64,000 nucleotides of DNA. Origin: Bremerella sp. TYQ1. GTDB taxonomy: Bacteria > Planctomycetota > Planctomycetia > Pirellulales > Pirellulaceae. The notes beneath the pieces are model-generated. The model did no database searches and was not told the DNA's origin. It worked only from the letters and a program-made list of their open reading frames with translations. Of the stretch, positions 35,844 to 45,444 are shown one piece after another. A program made the translations under genes and the position numbers. How positions within the stretch are numbered: the stretch's first letter is position 1; every line of letters begins with the position of its first letter. The stretch lies in contig NZ_CP083740.1 of NCBI RefSeq assembly GCF_020150455.1, positions 4,340,001 to 4,404,000 on the forward strand. Reading direction: 5' to 3'.

Positions 35844-36536
35844 ATGGTCAAAACAATGCGGCGACTGTTTCGATTCCGACTGATAACGCTGTTTAGCGTG
35901 GTCGCCGTGGCGTCGATCTTGCCGGCGATGCATCTCAACCGTGTCTATCGGGCCCAGCATCAAGTGAATGTCACGCGAGAACTGATCGACGAGGGATGCT
36001 TCGGGCTGATGTGGGAATGGCAATATGCGGACAACTTTGCGCCGGTCCAACAGCGACCGTATTCCCCCTGGATAGAAAATCGACTCGGTAGGGATTATCT
36101 GTACAGCGTGGCGACGTTCGATTTGGATGGCCACGACGATCCGCAGCGTGTCCTGCAAATGGCGAACTCGCTTCAACAAACGCGCCGAATTCGATTGCTG
36201 GATTGCCCTGTCGATTCAACATGTTGCCAATCGCTGCAGTCGTTTCCAAACCTGCAATGGCTCGGATTGCTGCTGAGTCCTGTCGACGATGCTGGGATGC
36301 GCGAGATCGCCAAGATTCAAAGCCTCGCGATTCTCGATATCCGTAACACGCAGATCACCGACGCCGCAATCGATGACATTTGTTCGCTACCGAACCTGGC
36401 TTGGCTGGTTGTTGAAGGCTCGCAGATCAGCGACGAAGGGGTTCAAGAGCTGAAAGAACGTCTTCCCAACTGCGTGGTGTTGAACCAAAGTGGCTTTGCG
36501 GAATGGCCAACGATACCGACGAGTGCGAACGATTAA
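35844..36536 (+). CDS. Membrane-anchored LRR protein (short)
   Basis: About 230 aa: one N-terminal anchor (FRFRLITLFSVVAVASILPAM), a linker, and three to four leucine-rich repeats near the C-terminus (LQWLGLLLSPVDDAGMREIAKI, LAILDIRNTQITDAAIDDI, LAWLVVEGSQISDEGVQEL). These repeats are of the TxITDxGLxxL type common in planctomycetes and also found in the four-gene operon at 39-44 kb. ATG at 35844 is the best start before the anchor. Confidence 0.8.
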   Translation: MVKTMRRLFRFRLITLFSVVAVASILPAMHLNRVYRAQHQVNVTRELIDEGCFGLMWEWQYADNFAPVQQRPYSPWIENRLGRDYLYSVATFDLDGHDDPQRVLQMANSLQQTRRIRLLDCPVDSTCCQSLQSFPNLQWLGLLLSPVDDAGMREIAKIQSLAILDIRNTQITDAAIDDICSLPNLAWLVVEGSQISDEGVQELKERLPNCVVLNQSGFAEWPTIPTSAND

Positions 36537-36544
36537 GCGAGGTA

Positions 36545-36964
36545 TTAGACGTCCGGCTTTTTCAGTCGTTCGGCCAGCATCGCGATCGCTTCGTTCGCTT
36601 CCCCCTGCATCAGCTTGACGCCGGCGCTCAAAAGCATGGAAGCCACCGTTGTCGGAATGATCAATAGGAAGAACGTCAACACTAACAGGACGGTCTTCAG
36701 GAGATCAGGAGCCAGCTTGATCTCTTGTACGTTTTGATTGGCTGCCTCGGCGGCGACTTTTTCGGCGGCCATATCGGTAATCTGCTCGATCAGCGGGGCC
36801 GGTTCTTTGCTGTAGATCAACTCGATCGCGATATTCGCCACGTAAATGCCCAGCGCCACGCCAAGGATCACCAACAGCGATCCGGCCAACAGTTTGAAGA
36901 TCGTGACTGCACTCAAACCATCGGACGAACGGACCGCTTCGTGTCGAAAGGGATCGTTGCTCAT
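36545..36964 (-). CDS. Two-helix membrane protein of the SPFH operon
   Basis: 139 aa with two hydrophobic helices (about 24-50 and 88-117) and polar ends. It lies 12 bp downstream of an SPFH gene and is presumably a membrane partner. No family recognised. Confidence 0.78.
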   Translation of the reverse strand: MSNDPFRHEAVRSSDGLSAVTIFKLLAGSLLVILGVALGIYVANIAIELIYSKEPAPLIEQITDMAAEKVAAEAANQNVQEIKLAPDLLKTVLLVLTFFLLIIPTTVASMLLSAGVKLMQGEANEAIAMLAERLKKPDV

Positions 36965-36976
36965 CGCTTGCTCCGC

Positions 36977-37885
36977 TTAGGTGTCCGCTTGCACGTACTG
37001 CGCGGCACCTGACTTTCCATTGCCGCTGTTCAAGTTGAACATCACGTTCGATCCGCGCGGAATGATGCTGACTTCCGCTTTCGAGTTCAGCAGCTTCTCG
37101 GTTTCCATCACCTCAAGCACCGACTCCAGGATTTCGGGGTCGCCTTTGCTGATCTCGTTAAGCATTTTACCCACGATGTCAGGTCGCATCGCTCCGGCCT
37201 CGGCCATTTTCTGCGAGACTTCTTTAGCCGTTTCGCTTTTGATCAAACCAACGCGGTTCTCACCATCCTGCTTCATCGCACTGGTGACCTGAATCAGACG
37301 CTTGACGACTTTATCGGTAATGTTGTGCACCATTTGCATGTCGGTGAAGAACACCTTACGGATGTAAACCGAGCCCAGCCGATAGCCCCACTTTTCCGAA
37401 AGAGGCGACACCGTCGCGCGAACCGTACGGCTCAGACTGTGACGGTCTTCCAGCATCTTGTCCATTTCCAAGTTGCTCAGTGTGCTGATCGCGCTGGAAG
37501 CGACGTTGGCTTGCAGCGAGCCTTCCGGGTTCGTGTTGATGAACAAGTAAGCGACAGGATCGTTGACTTCCATCTCGTACCAAAGGCCGACACCCATTGG
37601 GGTCCCTTCTTCCGAGTTCACCATCTGACCGCGAAGGTAATGCTGACGCAACGCCGTGCTGACGACGTGCCGTTTGCCAAAGAATGGAACCAATAGTGCG
37701 CCCAGCCCGAACTTCGAGATCGGCAAGTGTAAACCAGGCTCGTCGATCGTGCCGATCACTTTCCCGAAGAGCGTGTAGACGTGGGCTTCGCATTCGTTGA
37801 CGACGACATACAAGCCAAACATCGTGGCCAGTTTTAAAAGAATCGGTATGGTAACCAGACCGACGAAGATGCCGAAGAAGAACAT
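36977..37885 (-). CDS. SPFH/stomatin-like membrane protein 1
   Basis: 302 aa. An N-terminal membrane hairpin or helix (MFFFGIFVGLVTIPILLKLATMFGLYVVV) is followed by an SPFH/band-7 domain (EPGLHLPISKFGLGALLVPFFGKRHVVST, WYEMEVNDPVAYLFI) and a coiled coil. Such proteins form large membrane microdomain scaffolds and often control membrane proteases or fluidity. It is followed by a small membrane gene and preceded by a second SPFH gene, a pair resembling HflK/HflC, though the FtsH partner is not nearby. Confidence 0.86.
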   Translation of the reverse strand: MFFFGIFVGLVTIPILLKLATMFGLYVVVNECEAHVYTLFGKVIGTIDEPGLHLPISKFGLGALLVPFFGKRHVVSTALRQHYLRGQMVNSEEGTPMGVGLWYEMEVNDPVAYLFINTNPEGSLQANVASSAISTLSNLEMDKMLEDRHSLSRTVRATVSPLSEKWGYRLGSVYIRKVFFTDMQMVHNITDKVVKRLIQVTSAMKQDGENRVGLIKSETAKEVSQKMAEAGAMRPDIVGKMLNEISKGDPEILESVLEVMETEKLLNSKAEVSIIPRGSNVMFNLNSGNGKSGAAQYVQADT

Positions 37886-37915
37886 GGGTTTATCTCTTGA
37901 ATGAGTTCGTTTTAA

Positions 37916-37941
37916 GTTTTCAGTGTTCCGCTTTCAGTTGC
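37916..37941 (+). repeat. Heptad TTCAG-type repeat (degenerate)
   Basis: GTTTTCAGTGTTCCGCTTTCAGTTGC in the 116-bp gap between the two SPFH genes matches the 7-bp units seen at 4664 and 60835. Confidence 0.5.
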
Positions 37942-38001
37942 GGAGAAGGATGAGTTCGCGGAGCGGCGAATCTGTTCCTCTCTCTCGCTGAAAACGTCCG
38001 C

Positions 38002-39012
38002 TTACTTTTCTTCTCGCGTTTGCACCACACTGACGGCTCGGGACAGCAAGGGCACTTTCAGATCTCGAATGTAAGCCTGAAGTGCGGTCGAGCCTCCTTC
38101 TTGTTTGATTTGGCTGAGTGTCCGAGCCAGTTCGCGAAGTGGCGCGACTTCGGCTTGAGCATTATTCGAGGCGATGTCGACCGCTCGCTTGCTCATCGTG
38201 ATTTGCTGCTCGGCGTCGGCCTGGGCTGTGCTTAGATCGGCAGCCACCTGGTTTCGCGTACTGTTAATGGCCGACAAAGCCCGGTCGACTTCCGGCGGGG
38301 GATCGATGCTGGTAATCAGAGCCGCGTCGAGTTCCACTCCGTAACGTCCCGGCGTGCAGCGGCATTGCTCTTCCATGTAAGAGTTCAGCAGCGGTAAGTT
38401 CTTTCGCAGGTCGTTAATCGAAACACCTTCCGACAAGTCGACGCTCGAAGGGTTATCGTCGTCATCGACCCCTGGCTTGGCGAGCAAGCTGGCCCCTTTG
38501 GGATCGCTGAACGTAGCGATTCGTTCACGCAGTACACTCACGAAATAACCCATGATGTGTTCCAGCGGGCTCTCGACACCAAATAGAAACGCGTACAAGT
38601 TGTTCTCGCACACGCGGTATCGGATCTGGCCGTTCACGCCGGTCGTCAGATTATCTTTCGTGACCGCTTCGATGGTTTCTTGCTTCTTCGTCGGGTCCCA
38701 CACCAAGTCAACGCTTCGTGTGGCGACACTAATCTTGTGCACTTTTTGCCACGGCATTTTGAAGTAAGGACCGCCGGGGCCAACGACGCGAACCTTGGGA
38801 TAGGTGTAGCGTTTCTTTTCGTCTTCGCTCAAGTTCGGATCGTCCAGCGGCTGAACGAAGTCTTCGCTCAATCGCTCGGCACGGCCAAACGTGGTGATCA
38901 CTGCACGCTGATCAGGCGGAATGATATAGAACGCAGTCAAAATGACGCGGAAAAAGACATAAATCATGAGCCCGAACGCGAGCCCCATGAAGAACATAGT
39001 CAACCAGCCCAT
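38002..39012 (-). CDS. SPFH/HflC-like membrane protein 2
   Basis: 336 aa: an N-terminal helix (LTMFFMGLAFGLMIYVFFRVILTAFYII), the SPFH domain (PPDQRAVITTFGRAERL, PGGPYFKMPWQKVHKI, RSVDLVWDPTKKQETIEAVTKDN) and an Ala/Gln-rich coiled coil (about 255-300). A roughly 50-residue acidic insertion (KPGVDDDDNPSS...) sits inside the SPFH domain. It is the first gene of the SPFH operon. Confidence 0.87.
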   Translation of the reverse strand: MGWLTMFFMGLAFGLMIYVFFRVILTAFYIIPPDQRAVITTFGRAERLSEDFVQPLDDPNLSEDEKKRYTYPKVRVVGPGGPYFKMPWQKVHKISVATRSVDLVWDPTKKQETIEAVTKDNLTTGVNGQIRYRVCENNLYAFLFGVESPLEHIMGYFVSVLRERIATFSDPKGASLLAKPGVDDDDNPSSVDLSEGVSINDLRKNLPLLNSYMEEQCRCTPGRYGVELDAALITSIDPPPEVDRALSAINSTRNQVAADLSTAQADAEQQITMSKRAVDIASNNAQAEVAPLRELARTLSQIKQEGGSTALQAYIRDLKVPLLSRAVSVVQTREEK

Positions 39013-39221
39013 GCAGTTTCCCCCTTCGATGTCATGGTCAAAATCAGGTGTCCCCCCAACAATAGCACCGCGTCAGCACGATGCGCATTGAATCGTACTG
39101 CGTCTCGTTCCACTTGCAACGGTTGTCCCCTCTGTAGGGCCTGTTTACGGAGGCGTGGCCGTCGCTTGGCGCGGAAAGTTAACGCAGCTGAGGCCAGTTA
39201 TTCGCTGGCAGTTGGGGAATC

Positions 39222-40271
39222 TTAGGGAAGAAAAACTTTTTGCGGCGACGGTTCGATATCAGTGACTTGGTCTTCGTCGTAGCGACGCACGGTAATATAT
39301 CCTTGACGCACGTTTACGACCCTGGGGCCGTTCCTCTTCGGTTGAAACCCGCCACATGTTCCGCAAATGGGAAAGAGAAATTCCGGCACGCGCACCGGCT
39401 TAAGAGTATCCAGCCGCATCATTCCCCATTCATAGATCGCAACGTCCAACTCATCCGGGTCGATCGAAACATCATCCAAGTGTGGGAGCTTTTGCAGCGT
39501 ATCGAGGCAGCCTTCATCGATCGATGTCGCCGAAGCGTTGAACGATACCAGCTTTTGGCAATCGGCCAGCGAGGCGAGACCTCGGTTGGTGACCTCAGGA
39601 GCTCCTTCAATATCTACGTACGTCAGATGCGGTAGTCGACCGAGCGAATGCATTCCTACGTCGGTGATCGTCGTTTCAGCCAGATTTATTTCTTCCAACT
39701 GCGGAGCGAAAGTTGGTAGCAGTTCCAAAACCTCGTCCGATGCCAGATCGTTGCTTAGCCAAATCGACTTCAGCTGAGGTGCCTTCAAAACGACCCTCAT
39801 TTGCTCGATCGTCAGTTCTACCTTCGAAAGATCCAGCTCGCGCAGCGTCGGTAGCTGAGAAATGACTTCGACCGATCGATCGTTAAGCGGTGCCTCCGGC
39901 AACGAGAGAAACTCAAGCCGATGAAAATGAACGAGCTGCGGAACGATGGAGTCGACACCTTCCGGTTCGTACAGCGAGACGTAATCGATGTGCGCATGCA
40001 GATGATCCCCAAACAACCTTCGCAAAATCCAAGGTCCCGGCGGTTCCGGGGTCTCGCTCAAATTGATCACACTTTGATACTGAAACGAGGCAAACCCGCC
40101 GGCGTTTTCTATGGCCGAAATTACATTCGCTTCGCGCTGAGCCCGGACCACATCTCGGGCAATCCAGCCCATCGGCAACGAAAGCAACAGCACCAAGATC
40201 ATTAGCCCGCGCAGGCTTAACGTAAGCCAACGGCGACGTAATTTCGCACTGGGTTGCACATCGCTACTCAT
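39222..40271 (-). CDS. Membrane-anchored LRR protein, operon gene 4
   Basis: 349 aa. A basic start and anchor (LRRRWLTLSLRGLMILVLLLSLPMGWIA) are followed by about 50 residues of linker, then about eight LRRs of the LxxLxLxxTxITDxG type. ATG at 40271 lies 8 bp inside the end of the gene upstream. Last gene of a four-gene minus-strand run (44200 to 39222) of similar proteins. The repeats should face the periplasm or outside and could bind proteins. Confidence 0.83.
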   Translation of the reverse strand: MSSDVQPSAKLRRRWLTLSLRGLMILVLLLSLPMGWIARDVVRAQREANVISAIENAGGFASFQYQSVINLSETPEPPGPWILRRLFGDHLHAHIDYVSLYEPEGVDSIVPQLVHFHRLEFLSLPEAPLNDRSVEVISQLPTLRELDLSKVELTIEQMRVVLKAPQLKSIWLSNDLASDEVLELLPTFAPQLEEINLAETTITDVGMHSLGRLPHLTYVDIEGAPEVTNRGLASLADCQKLVSFNASATSIDEGCLDTLQKLPHLDDVSIDPDELDVAIYEWGMMRLDTLKPVRVPEFLFPICGTCGGFQPKRNGPRVVNVRQGYITVRRYDEDQVTDIEPSPQKVFLP

Positions 40272-41544
40272 CGCTTGAGTCTCTCTTTTTCGGAGAAGCT
40301 ATCCAACGTTTGGGACTTCTATCTTTATCGCCTGTTGGCTGTGTCGGCACTAGGCGAGGAGGTCCGCTGACGAACTGAAGCGTTTTGGAGATATCTTTCG
40401 GCGGCTTAACATCTTCGCTGATGACCACGGTTTCGAGTGCCGGGAAGGTTTCCAACTGTTGGAGTCCTTCGGTAGTCACGAAGTTACCGCACAAGCCGAG
40501 AGTCTTCAGTTTAGGAAGCTGCTTGAGCGTGGCCAGGCCGGCGTCGGTAAGTTCGTTGTCAGAAAGCGTCAGCGATTCAAGCTCTTGCAGTTTTACAATC
40601 GTTTCCAGCGAATGATCGGTAAGTTGCGCGCGAAAGAGTGTCAGTTTCTTCAACTGCTTCAGTTTCGCAAGATGCCTCAGGTTCGTATCCAACGACTCCG
40701 AAGACTCCGGCGTTAGACCAATCGAAAGCTCTTCCAACTGCGGCCAACCTCCGATGGTTTTAAGGACCTGGTCGGTGAGCTGCACACTATTTGTGTGAAA
40801 GACTTTCAACTGTTTCAGCTCGGCCAGTTGGGCAATCCCTTCATCGGTGACCCACGTGGCGTGATCGAGCGAGAGCTTTTCGAGTTGGGACATCTGCGCC
40901 AGTGCCGATAGTCCCTCGTCTGTGACGGAACCGATATTCGTGCGGATACTAGTGATGCGTGGCATCTTGGCGATTTGGTGCAGTTTGAAGTCGGTTGCCG
41001 TGGTGCCGGAAAGACTGATCTCGCGGAGCGATTCCGATTGGCCGAGGATCTCGAACTGCTGGGGCGTAACAGCCGTTTGATGAAACCAGATATGCCGTAG
41101 TCGCGGTACTTTCGCCAGCTCCGCGGCCGACTCGTCTTCTAAATGGAACCAGCCGAGATGGACATAACGCAAGTCCCCCAGATGCGGCAGCAATCGAACT
41201 TGTTCGTTGTAGTCTTGCTGCGGATTGCCAAAACCAACTGAATCGACTCTGGCATACAGATGATCGCCAAACCAACGCCGCAGCGTCGCATTGCCCGGAG
41301 GTGTTCCCCTACGGCCAAACCCTGGTGCAAGGCTTCCTTCTTTTCGTTCGTAGTCGTACGAAATAATGACGCCGCCAGCTTTCGTCAGTTCGTCCACCAC
41401 CGACTGCTCCACCCGCATCCGAACGATATCTTTCCCAATCCAACCGAGCGCGATACACAGCAACGTAACGACTACCAACAGCCCACGAATGCTAAAGCTC
41501 AGCCAGCGGCGTGACCGTTTCGGTTTGGTTTCACAACTGGTCAT
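40264..41544 (-). CDS. Membrane-anchored LRR protein, operon gene 3
   Basis: 426 aa with the same N-terminus (RRWLSFSIRGLLVVVTLLCIALGWIGKD) and about ten LRRs. The C-terminus is a basic, charged tail (KDRSPKRWIASPKKRDSS). It overlaps both neighbours (4 bp and 8 bp). The anchor sequence is almost identical to that of the neighbouring genes, pointing to recent duplication or concerted evolution of the anchor. Confidence 0.84.
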   Translation of the reverse strand: MTSCETKPKRSRRWLSFSIRGLLVVVTLLCIALGWIGKDIVRMRVEQSVVDELTKAGGVIISYDYERKEGSLAPGFGRRGTPPGNATLRRWFGDHLYARVDSVGFGNPQQDYNEQVRLLPHLGDLRYVHLGWFHLEDESAAELAKVPRLRHIWFHQTAVTPQQFEILGQSESLREISLSGTTATDFKLHQIAKMPRITSIRTNIGSVTDEGLSALAQMSQLEKLSLDHATWVTDEGIAQLAELKQLKVFHTNSVQLTDQVLKTIGGWPQLEELSIGLTPESSESLDTNLRHLAKLKQLKKLTLFRAQLTDHSLETIVKLQELESLTLSDNELTDAGLATLKQLPKLKTLGLCGNFVTTEGLQQLETFPALETVVISEDVKPPKDISKTLQFVSGPPRLVPTQPTGDKDRSPKRWIASPKKRDSSDE

Positions 41545-42944
41545 GGCTTGTCTGATGCTTCACTGAATGGCTGGAAGGGATCGTTGATTGTATCGGCGAA
41601 GTTGTCTGGCAAATCGGTCAAAGCTTCAGGCGAGACGAAGGGGTCTTCAGAGTCGATTGTATGTGTGGCTAAGATTGCTGAAAATGTAGCGTTGTCCTTA
41701 TCAAACTGTGAATTGTCGGCGAAGTCGAATGGGAGGGCACACGTTCCACAAAAGACTTGGCGATGGTTGCGAAGAAAGACCTGAAATCTTCCGCCGAGGT
41801 AGACCTCGTCGAGCGTCGAAGACTGCGACAACTTGTGTAGGCCATGAATCGAGATTCGCGTGCCGCTCAGGTTCGCCTTCGTCAGTTGGGGTAAATTGGC
41901 CAGGTGTTTCATGCCGGCATCGGTAGTCCGGCTTGCATCACAGGCCAGTACCTTCAAGCCAGACAACTTGCCGATCGTCGCCAGAGCATCATCATCGATT
42001 TGAACTCCATCGATCGTCAAATTCTCGAGTTGAGTCAAGTTCGAAAGCTGATGGAAATTCTCTCCTGGGGCGCGATCTGTCTCTGAATGAAAGGAGAGGT
42101 GCAGACTGCGGAGCGATGTTAAGTTCCCAGCGGTCTGAAACCATTGATCGTTGTATGAATAATTACAAACATACAAGCTAGTCAACTGCTTCAGCTCTCC
42201 AATCGCCTCGACTTCCTCGGTCGTCTCCTTCTGTTTCCAATAATGAAACGAAAGACTACGAAGTTGCTCAAAGCCTGCCAAAGTTTCAATCGCTTGCCTC
42301 GTTATCGGCACATCATGTAGGGAGATCGTTTCCAGCTTTCGAAAGTCAGAAAGCACTTTCAAATAGGGCAAGCTCGACCGTGACATTGGAAAGTTAATGC
42401 ACGTCACGTTAGGTAGTACGGTTAGCTTTCGCAATTGGGCTGGGGAAATCGCGACGCCACTCAGATCAATCATTTCTAACGTTTTCAGACTCGCTAACAG
42501 TTCAAGTTCTTCCTCCAAAATCGGTGCCCCATGGTCATCCGAGTTTTCCATGAACAGATGAATACTCTTTAGCGAACGCAATTTTTGCAACTCGGGACCA
42601 AGCCGAACCAACTCTTCCAATGGCATATGGACACTCTCGATGTCTTGGTACAAATCCTCGTCATGGCCCCAATTCATCGTCCTTTTCCAAAGATGGCTCG
42701 GGTACTCTTTCCAAGTAATCGGATCTGCTTTGCGAAGTCGCGGTCGAAAGGTCCATCCATTTGCTAAATCAATCTTCGAGTCAACATCTTCCTCGACGCG
42801 ATATTGAGCCAAATCATGTTCGCGCCACTTGATCGGTAACACAACGCCAACGGCAATCAGCAGCGTGAATATCAACAACCCTCGAATACTAAAGCTCAGC
42901 CAGCGGCGTTTCGCACGGGGCTTTTGTTCGATCGTGTCGTTCAT
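41541..42944 (-). CDS. Membrane-anchored LRR protein, operon gene 2
   Basis: About 467 aa: anchor KRRWLSFSIRGLLIFTLLIAVGVVLP, a longer linker, then about nine LRRs and an Asp/Pro-rich C-terminus. ATG at 42944 follows AAGGAG with good spacing; the frame open to 43037 adds no support. The C-terminal region also has a CGTC-type stretch (VFCGTCALPFDF) similar to one in operon gene 4 (CGTCGG). Confidence 0.84.
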   Translation of the reverse strand: MNDTIEQKPRAKRRWLSFSIRGLLIFTLLIAVGVVLPIKWREHDLAQYRVEEDVDSKIDLANGWTFRPRLRKADPITWKEYPSHLWKRTMNWGHDEDLYQDIESVHMPLEELVRLGPELQKLRSLKSIHLFMENSDDHGAPILEEELELLASLKTLEMIDLSGVAISPAQLRKLTVLPNVTCINFPMSRSSLPYLKVLSDFRKLETISLHDVPITRQAIETLAGFEQLRSLSFHYWKQKETTEEVEAIGELKQLTSLYVCNYSYNDQWFQTAGNLTSLRSLHLSFHSETDRAPGENFHQLSNLTQLENLTIDGVQIDDDALATIGKLSGLKVLACDASRTTDAGMKHLANLPQLTKANLSGTRISIHGLHKLSQSSTLDEVYLGGRFQVFLRNHRQVFCGTCALPFDFADNSQFDKDNATFSAILATHTIDSEDPFVSPEALTDLPDNFADTINDPFQPFSEASDKP

Positions 42945-43111
42945 GGCGAATTCTCCTTGGGACGGTTCCGCACGAAGTACATCGAATGATCGGTTTTGGC
43001 TTGGGTGGGGGTTAGGAATCTCATTTCGACTAAGCAATCCATCGTCACCGCATCGCCCCAGTCAGGTCGAATCCAGAGGTGTCGAAATGTTGCCACGTTA
43101 TTCAGCGGCAG

Positions 43112-44200
43112 CTACCCGCGGTCGGTCACTCGGGTCTCGCGTAAGTCGAGCGCTTCGAGGGATGGGTGATCTTTCAGCTCGGCCAAACCGGTGTCGGTGA
43201 TCCATGTGCCGCGGATCGACAACTCCCTTAGCTTCGGCAATCGAGCGATGGTTCGCATTGAGCGGTCGCCGATCCTGGCTTGGGGAAGTTCCAGCGTTTC
43301 CAGCTGCTTAAGTGCTTGCAGCTTGGTGAAACCTTGGTCGCGAAACTTCGATTGGAAGTCAGGTCGAATCGATAAATGCTTCAGGCAAGTAAATTGAGAG
43401 ATCGTTGTAAAATGATCGTCTTTGATCGGGACATATTCGATCGCCAGCGCTTCGAGCTGCGTAAGCGTCTTTAGCTGATCGAAATGTCTCAGGCCCTCGT
43501 CCGGCAATGCTTCCAGCCGCAGCCGACGAAGATGCGGCATTGCTCCGATTGCCTGCATCCCTTGCCGCGTGATCGAGTGTTCGTCGTAGCGACCGTTGAG
43601 AAATGAAAGATGCAGTTCCTGCAAGTTGGCAAACGTCGGGAGCGAAGCGAGCAGCCGGTCGTCCATCGCTTCGACTCTTAACCACACCGCTTGCAGCGAC
43701 GGCGATTGGGCCAGCTTTGCGAACTGTTCGGCTGATATTTGTCCCTGCATCAGCCGCACTTCTCGCATCCGCCGGAGAACTTCGATTTGCGGATCGCCCA
43801 GCGGAACATTTCCCAGGGCGACCCGTTTCAGATGGGTCAATCCTTTCAGTCGGACGACGTCCGCGGCGGCTTCTTCGGCGTTTTTCGTTTGGGCGAAGAT
43901 CTCGACCGCTTCTACCCTGGAAAAGAGATGCTCGCCCAACAAGTCGCGCAGCCACTTCGGCCCTGCCGGATCTTGGGGCTCGCCGAGCTGCTGCGAACGC
44001 TTGTGGTAGTCGTAATAAACTTGCCCGCCACTTTGCATCACTTCGTCGACAATCGCGTTCTCTTCGATCATCTGCACATAGTGCCGCCCCAGCCAACCGA
44101 GCAACAAACAGACCAACGTCATCCCAATCAAAAGCCCGCGAAAGCTGAAGCTCAGCCAACGGCGGCGTGGTTTCGCAGAGGGCTCTGACGTGTGGGGCAT
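43112..44200 (-). CDS. Membrane-anchored LRR protein, operon gene 1
   Basis: 362 aa: anchor RRRWLSFSFRGLLIGMTLVCLLLGWLGRHYVQ, linker, and about nine LRRs continuing to the very C-terminus, which ends abruptly inside a repeat (LEALDLRETRVTDRG). The end may be natural or an early stop. The gap to operon gene 2 (about 167 bp) is larger than the later overlaps. Confidence 0.82.
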   Translation of the reverse strand: MPHTSEPSAKPRRRWLSFSFRGLLIGMTLVCLLLGWLGRHYVQMIEENAIVDEVMQSGGQVYYDYHKRSQQLGEPQDPAGPKWLRDLLGEHLFSRVEAVEIFAQTKNAEEAAADVVRLKGLTHLKRVALGNVPLGDPQIEVLRRMREVRLMQGQISAEQFAKLAQSPSLQAVWLRVEAMDDRLLASLPTFANLQELHLSFLNGRYDEHSITRQGMQAIGAMPHLRRLRLEALPDEGLRHFDQLKTLTQLEALAIEYVPIKDDHFTTISQFTCLKHLSIRPDFQSKFRDQGFTKLQALKQLETLELPQARIGDRSMRTIARLPKLRELSIRGTWITDTGLAELKDHPSLEALDLRETRVTDRG

Positions 44201-44426
44201 TGGCTTGGTAGACGAAGGACCGGGAAAACCACAGCAGCGGGGGACATCGAGATAGTCCTGATCGTACCGGATGTGATGATTGTCCGCGAAGATTTTGTGG
44301 TTTGCTTCTCCCCCGGACTATTCGTGTGACCTAAGGTTTCCCAGCGTTTCGCATCAACGAACACTGCTGATTGAACCGCGGCCGTCGAGGAAGTCTGCCG
44401 CGAACTGGCCGAAAAGAGTTCTCTTC

Positions 44427-45296
44427 ATGATCGACATCGAAAGCCAAATGCTGGATGCCCTCGCGCTGCTTTACCGTGGTTTGGAAGAACCGCTGGAAGG
44501 TCTCGACGAAGAGATCCGCGCGATGTGCTTCGAGGAAGTCAATCAACTGGGCGACTTGACCCAGGCCCAGCGCATTATGCCTGAACCGGAAATGCGCGAT
44601 CGAACCGTCCTGCGGCATTGTTTGAATCGCCGCTACTTGCCGATGCCGATCGATATTCTGACCGAGCGTTTTCTCGACTTGTACGAGAACGCTCCGATCC
44701 CGCAGCACAATCAGCTGATCGTCGATACGCTGCCAACTCACTGCGAAGTTCCGTTGACGCGTGTGCGAAACATTCAGTGGGATCGGTTCACTTACGAAGC
44801 GAGTGTCGGCGGCAAGTTCCTCACGTGGGCCCACTTGCTGACCAATGCCGACATGGCCAATCCAACGGTGGCCGATCGGCTTTACGCCCAACATATGCAG
44901 CCTTGCTACGAACATGACACCGCGTCGCTGCAGTACAAGCTGTATGCCCGTTGGAACTTGTCCGACGCCCTGCCGAGCTATTCCCAAGAGATGGGTCTGA
45001 CCGAAGGGGTGTTCCTGGCAATGCATCCCAACAACCCCGCGACCGACTTTCTCGTTCACTTCCAGTTCATGCTGACCACATGGATTGAACTGAACGTGAA
45101 GGAGAAAGGAATCAACCTTCGCGAGGCGGCGTTAAGCTACTGCATGGACTTGCCGGAAGATGTCTTCCAGGAACTGATGCCGCCGCTGTCGCAGATTGTC
45201 GTGATCGACTACCCAAACCAAACCCTCTACCACTTCGGTACCGACCCCAGCACGATCTGCCGCATGATGCACGATTCGCACCCTGAGTTTGTTTAG
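44427..45296 (+). CDS. Conserved hypothetical protein
   Basis: 289 aa, soluble, helical, acidic; no family recognised. ATG at 44427 is chosen; the frame continues upstream to 44280 without support. Its last ~60 bp, with the stop and following bases (45235-45307), are duplicated at 46146-46218, on the far side of a transposase-like gene. Confidence 0.78.
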   Translation: MIDIESQMLDALALLYRGLEEPLEGLDEEIRAMCFEEVNQLGDLTQAQRIMPEPEMRDRTVLRHCLNRRYLPMPIDILTERFLDLYENAPIPQHNQLIVDTLPTHCEVPLTRVRNIQWDRFTYEASVGGKFLTWAHLLTNADMANPTVADRLYAQHMQPCYEHDTASLQYKLYARWNLSDALPSYSQEMGLTEGVFLAMHPNNPATDFLVHFQFMLTTWIELNVKEKGINLREAALSYCMDLPEDVFQELMPPLSQIVVIDYPNQTLYHFGTDPSTICRMMHDSHPEFV

Positions 45297-45307
45297 GGCG
45301 AACGGTA
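45235..45307 (+). repeat. 73-bp direct repeat, left copy (RAYT element flank)
   Basis: From TCGGTACCGACCCC to GGGCGAACGGTA. It matches 46146-46218 with two mismatches (GATCTG/GACCTG and TTTAGG/TTTAAG). It spans the 3' end of the hypothetical gene and the bases just after it, so this copy is the original. Confidence 0.92.
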
Positions 45308-45313
45308 GACTTG

Positions 45314-45333
45314 TAGGGTCCGCTGTGCGGACG
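45314..45333 (+). repeat. REP-like palindrome, copy 3 (left end of RAYT module)
   Basis: An exact TAGGGTCCGCTGTGCGGACG, 6 bp inside the left border of the insert. Confidence 0.88.
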
Positions 45334-45444
45334 CCGTGGCAAAAGTAAGCCAACAGAGCAACGTCAAGCAGCCGATTCGGTAGGTGAATGACGTCAGCCA
45401 ACTTCAGTCGCTTCACTAATAATATCGCGTCCGTAATTCAAACC

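Noticed and set aside
36977..39012. SPFH pair as classical HflK-HflC
   Set aside because: Similarity is general and no ftsH is near, so only the SPFH family is named.
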